Source: DAOUJI01 sp965237875 | Lineage (GTDB): Bacteria; Chloroflexota; Dehalococcoidia; Lucifugimonadales; JAGWBF01 | Assembly: GCA_965237875.1 (NCBI GenBank) | Contig: CBDEGP010000001.1 | Coordinates: 372,001-436,000, forward strand | Length of the DNA: 64,000 nucleotides | Reading direction: 5' to 3' | Part shown: positions 54,873-64,000 of the stretch, one piece after another | Position numbering within the stretch: position 1 is the first letter of the stretch | Layout: every line of letters begins with the position of its first letter | The notes under the pieces: generated by a model | What the model was told of the DNA's origin: nothing | Database searches by the model: none | The model's input: the letters and a program-made list of their open reading frames with translations, nothing else | Translations under genes and position numbers: made by a program

Positions 54873-55084
54873 TGCACAAGTACGAAATCATCATCTATTG
54901 GAGCAACGAAGACGGCGCCTTCGTGGCCGAAGCGCCCGAACTCCCTGGATGCGCGGCCCACGGCGACACTCAGGAGGGGGCGTTGCAGCACATCAACGAG
55001 GCCATCGACTTGTGGATTGAAACAGCCCGGGAATTCGGAGACCCCGTACCGGAACCCAAGGGCGAACGGCTGATGTTGGCATAG
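54872..55084 (+). CDS. HicB antitoxin, intact (also translatable as a HicA-HicB fusion)
   Basis: 70 residues: YEIIIYWSNEDGAFVAEAPE, LPGCAAHGDTQEGALQHINE and a short C-terminus. ATG 54,872 follows GAGAGGAAGAC. Complete HicB fold. Starts translation on its own or as the end of the fused frame. Confidence 0.88.
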   Translation: MHKYEIIIYWSNEDGAFVAEAPELPGCAAHGDTQEGALQHINEAIDLWIETAREFGDPVPEPKGERLMLA

Positions 55085-55093
55085 GACACCCTC

Positions 55094-58000
55094 ATGACAA
55101 CCATCACAGAGGACGACGTCGAACAGGCCGCCCTGGGATGGCTGGATGGGCTTGGCTGGCGGGTGGCCCACGGGCCGGACATCGCGCCGGATACGCCCAG
55201 CGCGGAGCGCGCCGACTACGGGCAGGTGGTTTTGGAGCGTCGGCTGCAGGACGCCCTCGCTGACTTGAACCCCAGACTCCCGGCTGAGGCACTGGACGAC
55301 GCCTTTCGCAAGCTGACCCGTCCCGAAGGCTCGACCCTGGAAGCCCGCAACCGAGCCTTCCACCGTATGCTCATGAACGGCGTGGAGGTCGATTACCGGG
55401 ATCCAGCAGGAATCGTGAGGGGAGACCTAGTCCGGGTCGTAGACTTCGAACACCCTGCCAACAACAACTGGCTGGCCGTCAATCAGTTCACCGTCACGGA
55501 GAACAAGAACACCCGCAGACCGGACGTCGTGCTGTTCGTGAACGGCCTGCCCCTGGGGGTCATCGAGCTGAAGAACCCGGCAGACGAGGACGCTACCATC
55601 TGGACAGCCTGGAACCAGCTCCAGACATACAAGGCTGAGCTGCCCGCTCTGTTCTCCATGAACGAGGTGCTCGTGGTTTCCGACGGGACCGAGGCCCGAA
55701 CCGGGACCATCACCGCCGGGCGGGAGTGGTTCAAGCCTTGGCGCACCGTCACCGGCCAGACGCCAGCCGACCCGCACATGACCGAGTTGCAGGTGATGTT
55801 GGAGGGAGTCTTTGATCCGGATCGCTTCCTCGCCCTCGTCCATGACTTCATCGTATTTGAAGACGACGGCAGCGGCGCCATGGTCAAGAAGATGGCGGGC
55901 TATCACCAATTCCACGCCGTCAGAGTGGCCGTCGACGAGACGCTGCGGGCGGCTGAGTTGCAACGAGCGGCTGGCAAGATCGCAGAAACGAGCGGACGGT
56001 ATGAGGCAGGACTGAGGCCGGGAGGAGAACCCGGAGACCGGCGCATCGGGGTGGTCTGGCACACTCAGGGGTCCGGCAAGAGCCTGACGATGGCTTTCTA
56101 CGCCGGGTCCATCATCCGAGAGCCGGCGATGGATAATCCGACCATCGTTGTGCTCACCGACCGCAACGACCTGGACGACCAGCTTTTCGGCACCTTCTCC
56201 CGCTGCCAGGACCTGCTGCGCCAGCCGCCAGCCCAGGCCGAAAGCAGGGCCGACTTGCGAAACAAGCTGTCGGTGAACGCTGGCGGCATTGTGTTCACGA
56301 CCATCCAGAAGTTCTTCCCGGAAGAGAGGGGCGACACCCACCCAATATTGTCCGACAGGCGCAACATCGTCGTCATAGCCGACGAGGCCCACCGCAGCCA
56401 GTACGACTTCATCGACGGGTTCGCCCGCCACATGCGGGACGCGCTGCCCATGGCTTCTTTCGTCGGGTTTACGGGGACACCCATAGAGCTGCAGGACGCC
56501 AACACGCGGGCCGTGTTCGGGGACTACATCAGCGTCTATGACATCCAGCGTTCCGTAGAGGACGGGGCCACTGTGCCCATCTACTACGAGAGCCGCCTGG
56601 CCAAGCTGGCTCTGGACGAGCACGAAAAGCCCAACATAGACCTTGATTTTGAGGAAGCGACTGAGGGCGAGGAGGTTGAGCGCAGGGAGAAGCTCAAGAC
56701 CAAGTGGGCGCAACTGGAGGCGGTTGTAGGCGCGGAAAACCGGGTGACACAGGTCGTCGAAGACATCGTAGACCACTTCGAGCAGCGGTTGGAGGCTCTG
56801 GAAGGCAAGGCGATGATCGTCTGCATGAGCCGCCGCATCTGCGTCGACCTCTACCGGGAATTGGTGCGGCTGCGTCCCGAGTGGCACGACGATAATGACG
56901 CCCAGGGAAGTATCAAGGTGGTGATGACCGGCTCCGCCTCCGATCCCCTGGAGTGGCAGCCGCACATCAGGAACAAGCCGCGGCGGGAAGGGTTGGCCAC
57001 CCGGTTCCGTGACGCCAACGATCCGCTGAAAGTCGTGCTGGTGCGGGACATGTGGCTGACGGGGTTCGACGCGCCCAGTCTGCACACTATGTACGTAGAC
57101 AAGCCGATGCGGGGCCACGGGTTGATGCAGGCCATCGCCCGGGTCAACCGGGTGTTCAAGGACAAGCCCGGCGGGCTGGTGGTGGACTACCTGGGGCTGG
57201 CCCAGGACCTGAAACAAGCTCTTGCCACATACACCGAAAGCGGCGGCACGGGGCGCACCGCCTTGGACCAGGACGAGGCTGTGGCGGTGATGTTGGAGAA
57301 GTACGAGGTCTGTTGCGCACTGTTCCACGGCTTCGACTGGTCCAAGTGGACTACGGGCACCCCGCAGGAGCGGTTGGGACTGCTTCCGGCCGCACAGGAG
57401 CACATCCTGGCCCAAGAAGACGGGAAGGAGCGCTGCCTGAACGCGGTGCGAGATCTGTCCCAAGCCTTCGCGTTGGCCGTGCCTCACCAGGATGCGTTGC
57501 GCATCCGGGACGACGTGGGATTCTTCCAGACGGTGCGGGCGGCGTTGTCTAAGCAGTCTGCGTCTGAGGCGCGTATGGAGGAGGACCTAGACCTAGCCAT
57601 GCGCCAGATAATCTCGCGGGCAGTGGCGTCCGAGGGGGTGATGGACATCTTCGCGGCGGCGGGCTTGGACAAGCCGGACATTTCTGTGCTGTCAGACGAG
57701 TTCCTGGCTGAGGTGCGCGGGATGCCGCATCGCAACCTGGCTGTCGAGTTGCTTCAGAAGCTGCTCAAGGGCGAGGTGTCCGCGAGACAGCGTAAGAACA
57801 TAGTGCAGGCACGGTCTTTTTCCGAGATGCTGGAGCAGACCTTGCGGCGTTACCAGAATCGGGCTATAGAGGCGGCGCAGGTCATCGAGGAGTTGATCGA
57901 GCTTGCGAAGGACATGCGCCAAGCCAACGCCCGTGGCGAAGAGCTAGGACTTTCCGAGGACGAGTTGGCCTTCTACGATGCACTGGAAACCAACGACAGC

Positions 58001-58237
58001 GCGGTTCAGGTGCTTGGCGACGAGACGCTCCGCACTATCGCACGGGAGCTGGTCGACACCGTCCGCCGTAATGTCACCATAGACTGGACGCTGCGTGAGA
58101 ATGTACGCGCCCAGCTGCGCGTCCTCGTACGCCGTATCTTGCGCAAACACGGCTACCCGCCTGACAAGCAGGAGAAGGCGACGCAAACGGTGCTAGAACA
58201 GGCGGAAGTGCTCTCGGAAGGCTGGGCGACGACTTGA
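55094..58237 (+). CDS. hsdR: Type I restriction enzyme R subunit
   Basis: 1,047 residues. N-terminal nuclease domain with RPDVVLFVNGLPLGVIELKN (PD-x-ELK, about 142-161). SF2 translocase: GSGKS (about 327), IADEAHRSQ (about 428), FVGFTGTPIE (motif III), MWLTGFDAPS and RVNRVFKDKPGG (motif VI). C-terminal helical domain binds HsdM. ATP-driven DNA translocation and cleavage. Frame intact. Confidence 0.96.
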   Translation: MTTITEDDVEQAALGWLDGLGWRVAHGPDIAPDTPSAERADYGQVVLERRLQDALADLNPRLPAEALDDAFRKLTRPEGSTLEARNRAFHRMLMNGVEVDYRDPAGIVRGDLVRVVDFEHPANNNWLAVNQFTVTENKNTRRPDVVLFVNGLPLGVIELKNPADEDATIWTAWNQLQTYKAELPALFSMNEVLVVSDGTEARTGTITAGREWFKPWRTVTGQTPADPHMTELQVMLEGVFDPDRFLALVHDFIVFEDDGSGAMVKKMAGYHQFHAVRVAVDETLRAAELQRAAGKIAETSGRYEAGLRPGGEPGDRRIGVVWHTQGSGKSLTMAFYAGSIIREPAMDNPTIVVLTDRNDLDDQLFGTFSRCQDLLRQPPAQAESRADLRNKLSVNAGGIVFTTIQKFFPEERGDTHPILSDRRNIVVIADEAHRSQYDFIDGFARHMRDALPMASFVGFTGTPIELQDANTRAVFGDYISVYDIQRSVEDGATVPIYYESRLAKLALDEHEKPNIDLDFEEATEGEEVERREKLKTKWAQLEAVVGAENRVTQVVEDIVDHFEQRLEALEGKAMIVCMSRRICVDLYRELVRLRPEWHDDNDAQGSIKVVMTGSASDPLEWQPHIRNKPRREGLATRFRDANDPLKVVLVRDMWLTGFDAPSLHTMYVDKPMRGHGLMQAIARVNRVFKDKPGGLVVDYLGLAQDLKQALATYTESGGTGRTALDQDEAVAVMLEKYEVCCALFHGFDWSKWTTGTPQERLGLLPAAQEHILAQEDGKERCLNAVRDLSQAFALAVPHQDALRIRDDVGFFQTVRAALSKQSASEARMEEDLDLAMRQIISRAVASEGVMDIFAAAGLDKPDISVLSDEFLAEVRGMPHRNLAVELLQKLLKGEVSARQRKNIVQARSFSEMLEQTLRRYQNRAIEAAQVIEELIELAKDMRQANARGEELGLSEDELAFYDALETNDSAVQVLGDETLRTIARELVDTVRRNVTIDWTLRENVRAQLRVLVRRILRKHGYPPDKQEKATQTVLEQAEVLSEGWATT

Positions 58238-58278
58238 AACGACAGGAGGGACCTCATACTCAGTCTGGCTTACAACCT

Positions 58279-58361
58279 GACCTCCCACCGAAAAGTTCGC
58301 AATTCGGTACGCTCCAGCCCACCAAACTGGACAAAATCAAGAACTTTCACGTTGAGGTTCA
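58279..58361. repeat. 83-bp direct repeat, left copy (attachment-like)
   Basis: Matches 63,488-63,570 without gaps (offset 5,209 bp). 58,279-58,305 are identical; 58,306-58,316 vary; GCCCACCAAACTGGACAAAA and TCAAGAAC follow, then TTCAC and TTGAGGTTCA with one change each. The minus strand reads VKVLDFVQFGG, like the recombinase tails. Confidence 0.8.
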
Positions 58362-58492
58362 GGCTAAAGGTGTAGGCTGATGTATTGGGGAGTCTAGCTA
58401 ATCCTCAAAAGAGGGCTGTCTTAGCAAGGCCACCTAACAGAGTTCAACCCCCCAATCGCAGGTGGTTTCTAAGGAAGGGCCCACCGTCGGGC
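58362..58492. other. Spacer between direct repeat and the cadherin-like gene
   Basis: No gene; AT/GC mixed, no terminator hairpin recognised. Confidence 0.3.
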
Positions 58493-61400
58493 TCACCCGG
58501 TATTCACCGTTATTACTGCGGGGTCGTCCTCATCGGTGACGCTGATAGTCACCACTATGCTGTCCGAGGCGCCAAACGGGTCAGTGGCAGTGACCACCAC
58601 CGTATAGCTGTTCCTCGCCTCGTAGTTCAGGGGAGCCTTGGTCTTCAGCTGGCCATTGTTCCTCCCTATGTCGAAGGATGCGGCGTCCGCGCCACTCAGG
58701 GTGTAGATCAGCAGATCACCGTCGTCGTCATGGGCGCTGACCGGCGCCCCGATGTTCCGTCCTGCCATAGTGTTCTCCGGCACCTCCCGGCTCGTCCTAT
58801 CGGATTGGTCGCCCTCAGTGCTGAAGTCCTGGTCAGGGAACACGGGCGCGGCATTGACGAACCCGCCGTCCGATACCGGAGCAGTGTCAAACGATCCGTG
58901 TCGCCCCACCGGGACTTCCAATACTCCCGTTGCCTGCTCTTCAGAGCGGCCTACGTTGTCGGTGTAGACCGCCGTCGCCCGCAGACACCTGGCCACGTCG
59001 GCAGCCTTCGGGGCGTAGACCGCCGCCGAGGCCCCGGGTATCCTGGTCCAGCCACCAACGGGATCTATGCCGGGCGTGCCAGGGTCGTCCCGGCACTCGG
59101 CCGACGGCGCGCCCTTGGCGTTCACTGTAACCTCGTCGGACAGTTCCCACACCCATCTCTTGATGGTTACACCGCCATCGTCGTCGCTGGCCGTGGCATG
59201 TACCGAGACGCCCACCTCCGGCTGCCTTTGGGACAGGACCACCGCTCCTGCGTCTTCCCCGTCCACCACCTCGATGGTCACATCCAGGGCGGTCGACAGC
59301 CTGCGGGAGCCCTCGCCGGAGTGGGCCACGATGGTTATCGAGTACGAGCTCTGATGTTCGAAGTCAGGCTCGTGGCCCGTTCTGAAGGTCAGGATGCCGC
59401 TGTCGAAGGCAAGGACACCTCGGTCGGCGCCCGACACCGAGTACGAGTAGGTGGTGTCGTCATAGCCGTCAGGTCCGGTGACGCTGCCATCCTGGTCGGT
59501 AACGGCGTACGTACTGGCATCAATAGGGGGGACGCTGTGCCCAATCGCGATGACCGGTGGGTTCGCGTTCTCCACTACGCTCAGCAGGGTCGGCGCGTCA
59601 TCATCGAATGCAGGGGCCTCGTTCAGCTCGATCACCCTGACGATAACGTTCACCGCGACCGAGGCGGTCGAAGGGTCGCTTGCCCTCACCCGCAGGACGT
59701 ACTCGCCGTTGTTTTCCTCGTCGGCATCCTCATGGCCAGGCAGGGCGGGGGCGCCGGTCAGGGCCGTCGAGTCCTCGTCTTCGGTCTCGCCGGGGTCCGC
59801 GCCCAGCTCCTTGCCGACCCTTATCTGGCCGGAGAGGCTGTCGATGGTGAAGCGCGCATCGCCGTCGTCATCCTCCAAGTCGGGGGTGTCCAACAACTCG
59901 TAGAACAGGATGTCCTCGTCTGGGTCCAACGCCGATACCGGCTCGTCTATGGGCATGCCCACAGCCGTATTTTCGGCGACCGACCGGGCGATGTCGATGT
60001 AGGAAGTGGACTCATCGTCGTCCTGGTCGGCGAAGGAGGGGCCGTTATCGGCCAGGGTCTTCGCCTCCACGGGGTTCGCTCTCACCGCCGAGGCGGTCTT
60101 GCCAGCGCCGAACTTGTCGGAGTAGGTGACGGTCGCACGCAGGTACATCCCCACGTCGGCCTGCGCCGGACTCCGCCGCGGCGATGTCGCTCCCTCTATG
60201 TCCGTCCAGGTCGTTCCGTCCTCGGACCTCGCCCACTGCCACCTCTCGTCCGCCACCCTGTCATCCTCGTCCGACAGGCTGGCCAAGAGCGGCCTGTCGA
60301 TCTGCGGCTGCGGCCTGTCTATGCTCGCTGTTCCGACCTCGTCCACGTCCGTAACCCTCACGACCACGTCGCGTGTGCCGCCGGCAGCTTCTACGACTAC
60401 CCGGTACACGTTCCTCACCGACAGCAGTGCACCATTTGCTCCAGACTGTGGGTCTTCGTAGTTGGGGGGTTCCCTGAAGGCCAGCACGCCGTCATCGACG
60501 ATGAACAGGTCTTTATCACGCCCACTTAGAGACCACCTGAGTGTATGTTCACCCTCGTCAAATGCCGTGAAGGAGGCTACCGGGACCGTACCATTCTCGG
60601 AGTAGTGTACCGAGCTGATTCCGGTTATATACACTGGGTCGTGTACATTGGTGACGTTGATGGTCACCTGTATGCTGTCCACGGCTCCCGAGGGATCGGT
60701 GGCGGTCACCACCACGCCGTAGCTGTTCCTGGCCTCGAAGTTCAAGGAAGCCTTCGTCATCAGCTGGCCGTTGTTCCTCGATATACTGAAGAACGCAGCG
60801 TCCACACCACCCAGGGTGTAGATCAACAGCTCGCCGTCATCGTCGAAGGCGCTGACCGGGGCTCCGATGCTCCGTTCGGCCTCCGTGTTCTCCGCCACCC
60901 TCCGGCTAGTCCTGTCCGACTGGTCTCCCGGTGAGTTCAGGTCTTGGTCCACGAACTTTGGAGCGGCGTTGGCAGGGTTGCTGTTCTGTACGGGAGCTTC
61001 CAACACTCCGGATGCCTGCTCTTCAGCGTCATCTAGGTTGTCGGTGTAGATCGCCGTCGCCCGCAGACACCCGCCCACATCAGCCAGCTTCGGGGTGTAG
61101 TCCGCCGAAGAGGCTCCACCTATTATGGTCCAGCTCCCAACGACATCTATGCCGGGCGTGTCTGGGCCGTCCCAGCACTCGGCCGACGGGGTGCCTCTAT
61201 CATCCACCGTGATCTCAGCCGACCGCTCCCACACCCATCTGCTAATACTCACGCCGCCGTCGGGGTCGCTGGCCGTGGCATGTACCGCGATGCCCACCTG
61301 CGGCTGCCTTTGGGACAGGGCCACCGCTCCGGCGTCTTCCTCATCCACCACCTCGATGGTCACATCCAGGGTGGTCGACAGCCTGCGGTAACCCACGCCG

Positions 61401-62839
61401 GAGCGGGCCACGACGGTTATCGAGTACGAGCTCGTATCTTCGACGTCAGGCTCGTGGCCCGCCTTGAAGCTCAGGATGTCGGAGCTATCGAAGGCAAGGA
61501 CCTCGCGGTCGTCACCCGACACCGAGTACGTAAAGCTGGTGTCATCACCGTCCTGGTCGGTGACGGCGTAGGTATCGGCATCCACCGGACTTTCGTCGTC
61601 CCCAAACGTGATGACCGGCGGGTCCACGTTCTCCCTGACTCTCAGCACCGTCGGTACGTCCTCATCGAAGGCAGGGGCCTCGTTCACATCGGTCACCGTA
61701 ACGATGACGTTCACCGTGGCCGATGCGGTCGACGGGTCGCTCACCATCACCCGCAGGACATACTCGCTGTTGCCGGCGTCGTCAGCATCCTCATCTTCGG
61801 GCAGCGCGGGGCTGCCGGGTAGGGACGTCGAGTCCTCGTCTTCCAACTCCCCGGCGTCCGCTCCCAGAACCTTTCCGACCCTTATCTGGCCGGACGCGCT
61901 GTCTATGGTGAACCGCGCATCACCGTTGCTATCCTCCAGGTCAGGGGAGTCCAGCAACTCGTAGAACAGGATGTCGTCGTCTGCGTCCGTCGCCGATACC
62001 GGCCGGCCTATGGGCCTGCCCACAGCAGTGTTCTCTGGGACGGACCGGTCGACATCGATGTAGGAGGTGTCCTCATCGTTATCCTGGTCGGCGAAGGAGG
62101 GAGCGGCATTGGACAGGGTCTTCGCCTCCACAGGGTTGGCGCTCATCGCCGAGGCGGTCTTGCCAGAGCCGAACTTGTCGGAGTAGGTGACCGTTGCACG
62201 CAGGTGCATGCCCACATCGGCAGGCGCCGGACTCCGCCTCGGCGACGTCACGCCCTCTATGTCCGTCCAAGTCGTACCGTCCACGGACCTAGCCCACTGC
62301 CACCTCCCGGCCGTCACTCCGTCATCCTCGTCCGACAGGCTGGCCGAGAGCGGCCGGTCGACCTGCGGCTGCCGCCTGTCTATGCTCGCCGTTCCGGCCT
62401 CGTCCACGTCCGTAACCCTCACGGCCACGTCGTGCGTCCCGCCGCCGGCCTTCACAGTCATCCGGTACACGTTCCTCTCCGACAGCCGCGCGCCATTTGC
62501 CGCAGACTGCGGGTCTTCGTAGTTGGGAGGCTCCCTGAAGGCCAGCACGCCGCCATCTATGGTGAACAGGTCGTCATCACGTCCACTTAGAGACCACCTG
62601 ATGACATCTCCGTCCTGATCATAGGCAACGAAGGCGGCGACCGTGGACGTACCGTTCTCAGCGTACTCGACAGAGGAGTCCGCTGTTTGCGCATATGCCA
62701 AATGGCTTGCGCGGCCATCCGGGATAATAGTCCCAAGCATCATGCTGGCGATCACGATAACCAATGCTATGACCCAGGATATCCTATATGGGTAAGTCCT
62801 CAGGCTCAGATGACAACCCAAGCGGGATGGTGGTGTCAT
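58493..62839 (-). CDS. Giant cadherin-like secreted or surface protein with a tandem 687-residue unit
   Basis: 1,448 residues. N-terminal signal/anchor (about 18-40), then repeats typical of bacterial cadherin-like/dystroglycan-type domains: VAENTAVGMPIDEPVSALDP, SGQIRVGKELGAD, DPSTASVAVNVIVRVIELNE. A 687-residue super-unit occurs twice (about 57-743 and 744-1,430); the DNA offset is 2,061 bp. Acidic Asp pairs (DxD, DED) suggest calcium binding. No C-terminal anchor or secretion tail is seen. Enclosed by the 83-bp repeats. Probably an adhesin for cell or matrix contact. Confidence 0.88.
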   Translation of the reverse strand: MTPPSRLGCHLSLRTYPYRISWVIALVIVIASMMLGTIIPDGRASHLAYAQTADSSVEYAENGTSTVAAFVAYDQDGDVIRWSLSGRDDDLFTIDGGVLAFREPPNYEDPQSAANGARLSERNVYRMTVKAGGGTHDVAVRVTDVDEAGTASIDRRQPQVDRPLSASLSDEDDGVTAGRWQWARSVDGTTWTDIEGVTSPRRSPAPADVGMHLRATVTYSDKFGSGKTASAMSANPVEAKTLSNAAPSFADQDNDEDTSYIDVDRSVPENTAVGRPIGRPVSATDADDDILFYELLDSPDLEDSNGDARFTIDSASGQIRVGKVLGADAGELEDEDSTSLPGSPALPEDEDADDAGNSEYVLRVMVSDPSTASATVNVIVTVTDVNEAPAFDEDVPTVLRVRENVDPPVITFGDDESPVDADTYAVTDQDGDDTSFTYSVSGDDREVLAFDSSDILSFKAGHEPDVEDTSSYSITVVARSGVGYRRLSTTLDVTIEVVDEEDAGAVALSQRQPQVGIAVHATASDPDGGVSISRWVWERSAEITVDDRGTPSAECWDGPDTPGIDVVGSWTIIGGASSADYTPKLADVGGCLRATAIYTDNLDDAEEQASGVLEAPVQNSNPANAAPKFVDQDLNSPGDQSDRTSRRVAENTEAERSIGAPVSAFDDDGELLIYTLGGVDAAFFSISRNNGQLMTKASLNFEARNSYGVVVTATDPSGAVDSIQVTINVTNVHDPVYITGISSVHYSENGTVPVASFTAFDEGEHTLRWSLSGRDKDLFIVDDGVLAFREPPNYEDPQSGANGALLSVRNVYRVVVEAAGGTRDVVVRVTDVDEVGTASIDRPQPQIDRPLLASLSDEDDRVADERWQWARSEDGTTWTDIEGATSPRRSPAQADVGMYLRATVTYSDKFGAGKTASAVRANPVEAKTLADNGPSFADQDDDESTSYIDIARSVAENTAVGMPIDEPVSALDPDEDILFYELLDTPDLEDDDGDARFTIDSLSGQIRVGKELGADPGETEDEDSTALTGAPALPGHEDADEENNGEYVLRVRASDPSTASVAVNVIVRVIELNEAPAFDDDAPTLLSVVENANPPVIAIGHSVPPIDASTYAVTDQDGSVTGPDGYDDTTYSYSVSGADRGVLAFDSGILTFRTGHEPDFEHQSSYSITIVAHSGEGSRRLSTALDVTIEVVDGEDAGAVVLSQRQPEVGVSVHATASDDDGGVTIKRWVWELSDEVTVNAKGAPSAECRDDPGTPGIDPVGGWTRIPGASAAVYAPKAADVARCLRATAVYTDNVGRSEEQATGVLEVPVGRHGSFDTAPVSDGGFVNAAPVFPDQDFSTEGDQSDRTSREVPENTMAGRNIGAPVSAHDDDGDLLIYTLSGADAASFDIGRNNGQLKTKAPLNYEARNSYTVVVTATDPFGASDSIVVTISVTDEDDPAVITVNTG

Positions 62840-63487
62840 TATCAGGTACTTCGGAGCCGGTAAACTCCCGACTTAGCTGACATAGGGACATGATGCCGGT
62901 CGTAAGCCGGCCTGGGCTTCCGTATGATTGCTCTCCCTCGCTCCGGTATGGGGAGTGTACTAACCGTCGGTGTGGTAGGCGGCGTCAACAGCGTTCGTCA
63001 CGGGGGCGGACGCCGCCGCTTGCGTACGCACTTTCTCCAGTGCGGACTGTCGCCTTTCGGGCGCCAAGCGGGTGCCTCCCTTGGAAGGGTCGATTTCGCT
63101 CTCCATTATACAAGGTCAGTATCAGCCGCTTATCAGATATTGCGCTATTTTCGCCAATTCTCGTCCGTCTGCCATCAGAATGATATTCTTATCCCGGTCT
63201 CCCCGGCTTTCCGCCCCTTACAGACACTGCGGGACGGGCGGGAACGTCGGGCGCTCTTCACTCCATTACAGGTGAAGAAATGAAACGATACGTAGGAACA
63301 GGAGGGGTCGTGGGCGACAAGGCTGTGGGGAACCTGCCGTCACCAGCCTTGTCTTCGCAGAGGCGCATCGACGATAGTCTAAGGGTGGTACGGCGCCGTC
63401 GAGGATGGAGGAACGAGCCTCCATCCCGGTCGGGCTGGAAGCTCGTGAGAAGCTTATCCGGGATAGCTGACCGACTCCTTAGATACG
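62840..63487. other. Upstream region of the cadherin-like gene
   Basis: Contains the probable promoter of the adhesin gene. A hairpin GGATGGAGG/CCTCCATCC lies near 63,402-63,427. Short open frames here lack coding character. Confidence 0.4.
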
Positions 63488-63570
63488 GACCTCCCACCGA
63501 AAAGTTCGCAATTCAGTCTTACACGGCCCACCAAACTGGACAAAATCAAGAACCTTCACATTGAGGTTCA
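63488..63570. repeat. 83-bp direct repeat, right copy (attachment-like)
   Basis: Partner of 58,279-58,361, in the same orientation. GGCCCACCA, as in a tRNA 3' end, precedes AACTGGACAAAATCAAGAAC. Confidence 0.8.
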
Positions 63571-63603
63571 CGTTGATCTATAGGTGATGCAGGCTGATCG
63601 TCA

Positions 63604-63673
63604 GATTCCATTCGGTTCTGGGTGTTGGCATACTTGGCAGGCAAAGCTAAAACCCACAGGACCGAATGGAATC
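63604..63673. repeat. 70-bp inverted-repeat element
   Basis: GATTCCATTCGGT (63,604-63,616) and its exact reverse complement (63,661-63,673) are the ends; the inner parts TCTGGGT and ACCCACAGG add more pairing with small bulges. No gene inside. REP- or MITE-like, or a site for a recombinase. Confidence 0.6.
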
Positions 63674-64000
63674 ACTCGGCTTTGTTGCCTTTGCTATAGT
63701 TGGGAACGTTCCATGAACGAGCGGTACAGAAACTTGCAAGTTGGCTGACCGGCTTCAGCCGTAGACCAGACCTATTTGGAAGCTTGCCCTCGTCCGGGAC
63801 ATCGCGACAGCCGTACCCAGGTACGAAGCTTCTTAAGTACCTGTCCTCCATCTGCGCTGTAGACCCCAAAGCTACGCGCCTCTGAAGAAAATTCGCGTCC
63901 AGCCATCCTGCAACCCGTTCCCCTCCCTTGAGTGTGGGTCTCCCATACCTCGCCTGGTCAAGCATATCATCCTCTGCGCTTGTGCCGCCTTTCGTGCGAT
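63674..64000. other. Right end of the window, no gene recognised
   Basis: One minus-strand open frame (63,672-63,965) exists but has no start signal or family likeness. Nothing else was recognised. Confidence 0.3.

Noticed and set aside
55427..57487. Minus-strand open frame of 686 codons inside hsdR
   Set aside because: Antisense shadow of a high-GC gene; hsdR motifs on the plus strand are complete.
58385..60529. Plus-strand open frame of 714 codons
   Set aside because: Antisense to the cadherin-like gene, with compositional features of a shadow.
63280..63564. 94-codon plus-strand frame
   Set aside because: Runs through a hairpin and into the direct repeat, with no coding character.
63672..63965. 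97-codon minus-strand frame at the window end
   Set aside because: No start signal or recognisable family; left as unassigned.
45544..64000. Second copy of the tRNA-Ala 3' end as right border of the second island
   Set aside because: I looked for TTCGAATCCCC-like sequence to the right and found none; the border probably lies outside the window.

Overview
The window looks like a chromosomal piece of an uncultured, GC-rich bacterium. A Chloroflexota (Dehalococcoidia or SAR202-like) origin fits best: single-chain GlyRS, glycolate oxidase genes, PAC2 and SbcD proteins, REP-like intergenic repeats, and elements built on large serine recombinases. This assignment rests on gene style only and is tentative.

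Three parts can be told apart. (A) About 1-25,140 is an accessory island ending at the 3' end of a tRNA with anticodon CAT (25,148-25,222, minus strand). It opens with a partial HEPN-like gene, a Fic protein and a lipoprotein with an internal duplication. Then come two related integrative elements in opposite orientation. Element 1 (about 4.9-10.7 kb, plus strand) is compact: repeat-rich leader, small helical protein, replication-relaxation-like protein, RHH regulator, large serine recombinase (frameshifted). Element 2 (about 20.5-10.6 kb, minus strand) has the same ends, but a cargo bay sits between its replication-relaxation-like gene and its recombinase: a membrane-anchored HTH protein, a broken XRE antitoxin, two HEPN-like proteins, an RHH/PIN toxin-antitoxin pair, a PGN_0703-like PD-(D/E)XK nuclease and a UDG-like protein. 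The two recombinase genes meet tail to tail at 10.63-10.97 kb. Decayed relics of a third element, an LRR lipoprotein with a relic of a second one, and a beheaded response regulator fill 20.9-24.9 kb.

(B) About 25,380-45,540 is core genome with intact genes: GlyRS, aspartic-protease-like protein, SbcD, nitronate monooxygenase, CopD-like protein, Trm112-like protein, HtrA, an IS1182-type insertion, TenA, glycolate oxidase glcDEF with an aminotransferase (glycolate to glyoxylate to glycine), a RelBE-type pair, NAD(P)HX repair, AcpS, FolD, PAC2 and tRNA-Ala(TGC).

(C) From 45,541 a second island begins with a tyrosine integrase at tRNA-Ala. The integrase has a stop codon before its catalytic tyrosine. 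AlpA and transposase relics follow, then a type I restriction-modification locus (hsdM, hsdS, hsdR) with an OLD-like ATPase-TOPRIM gene and two hicAB modules whose toxin genes are both frameshifted, and last a 1,448-residue cadherin-like surface protein enclosed by 83-bp direct repeats.

The most interesting signal is a shared sequence, core ACAAAATCAAGAAC beside CCCACCA. It lies at the 3' end of the CAT tRNA, in both direct repeats around the cadherin-like gene and, in diverged form, in the 3' ends of the two serine recombinase genes. I read it as the attachment site of this element family, with the adhesin segment as a recombinase-less passenger. Frameshifts and stops occur only in the two islands, not in the core block.
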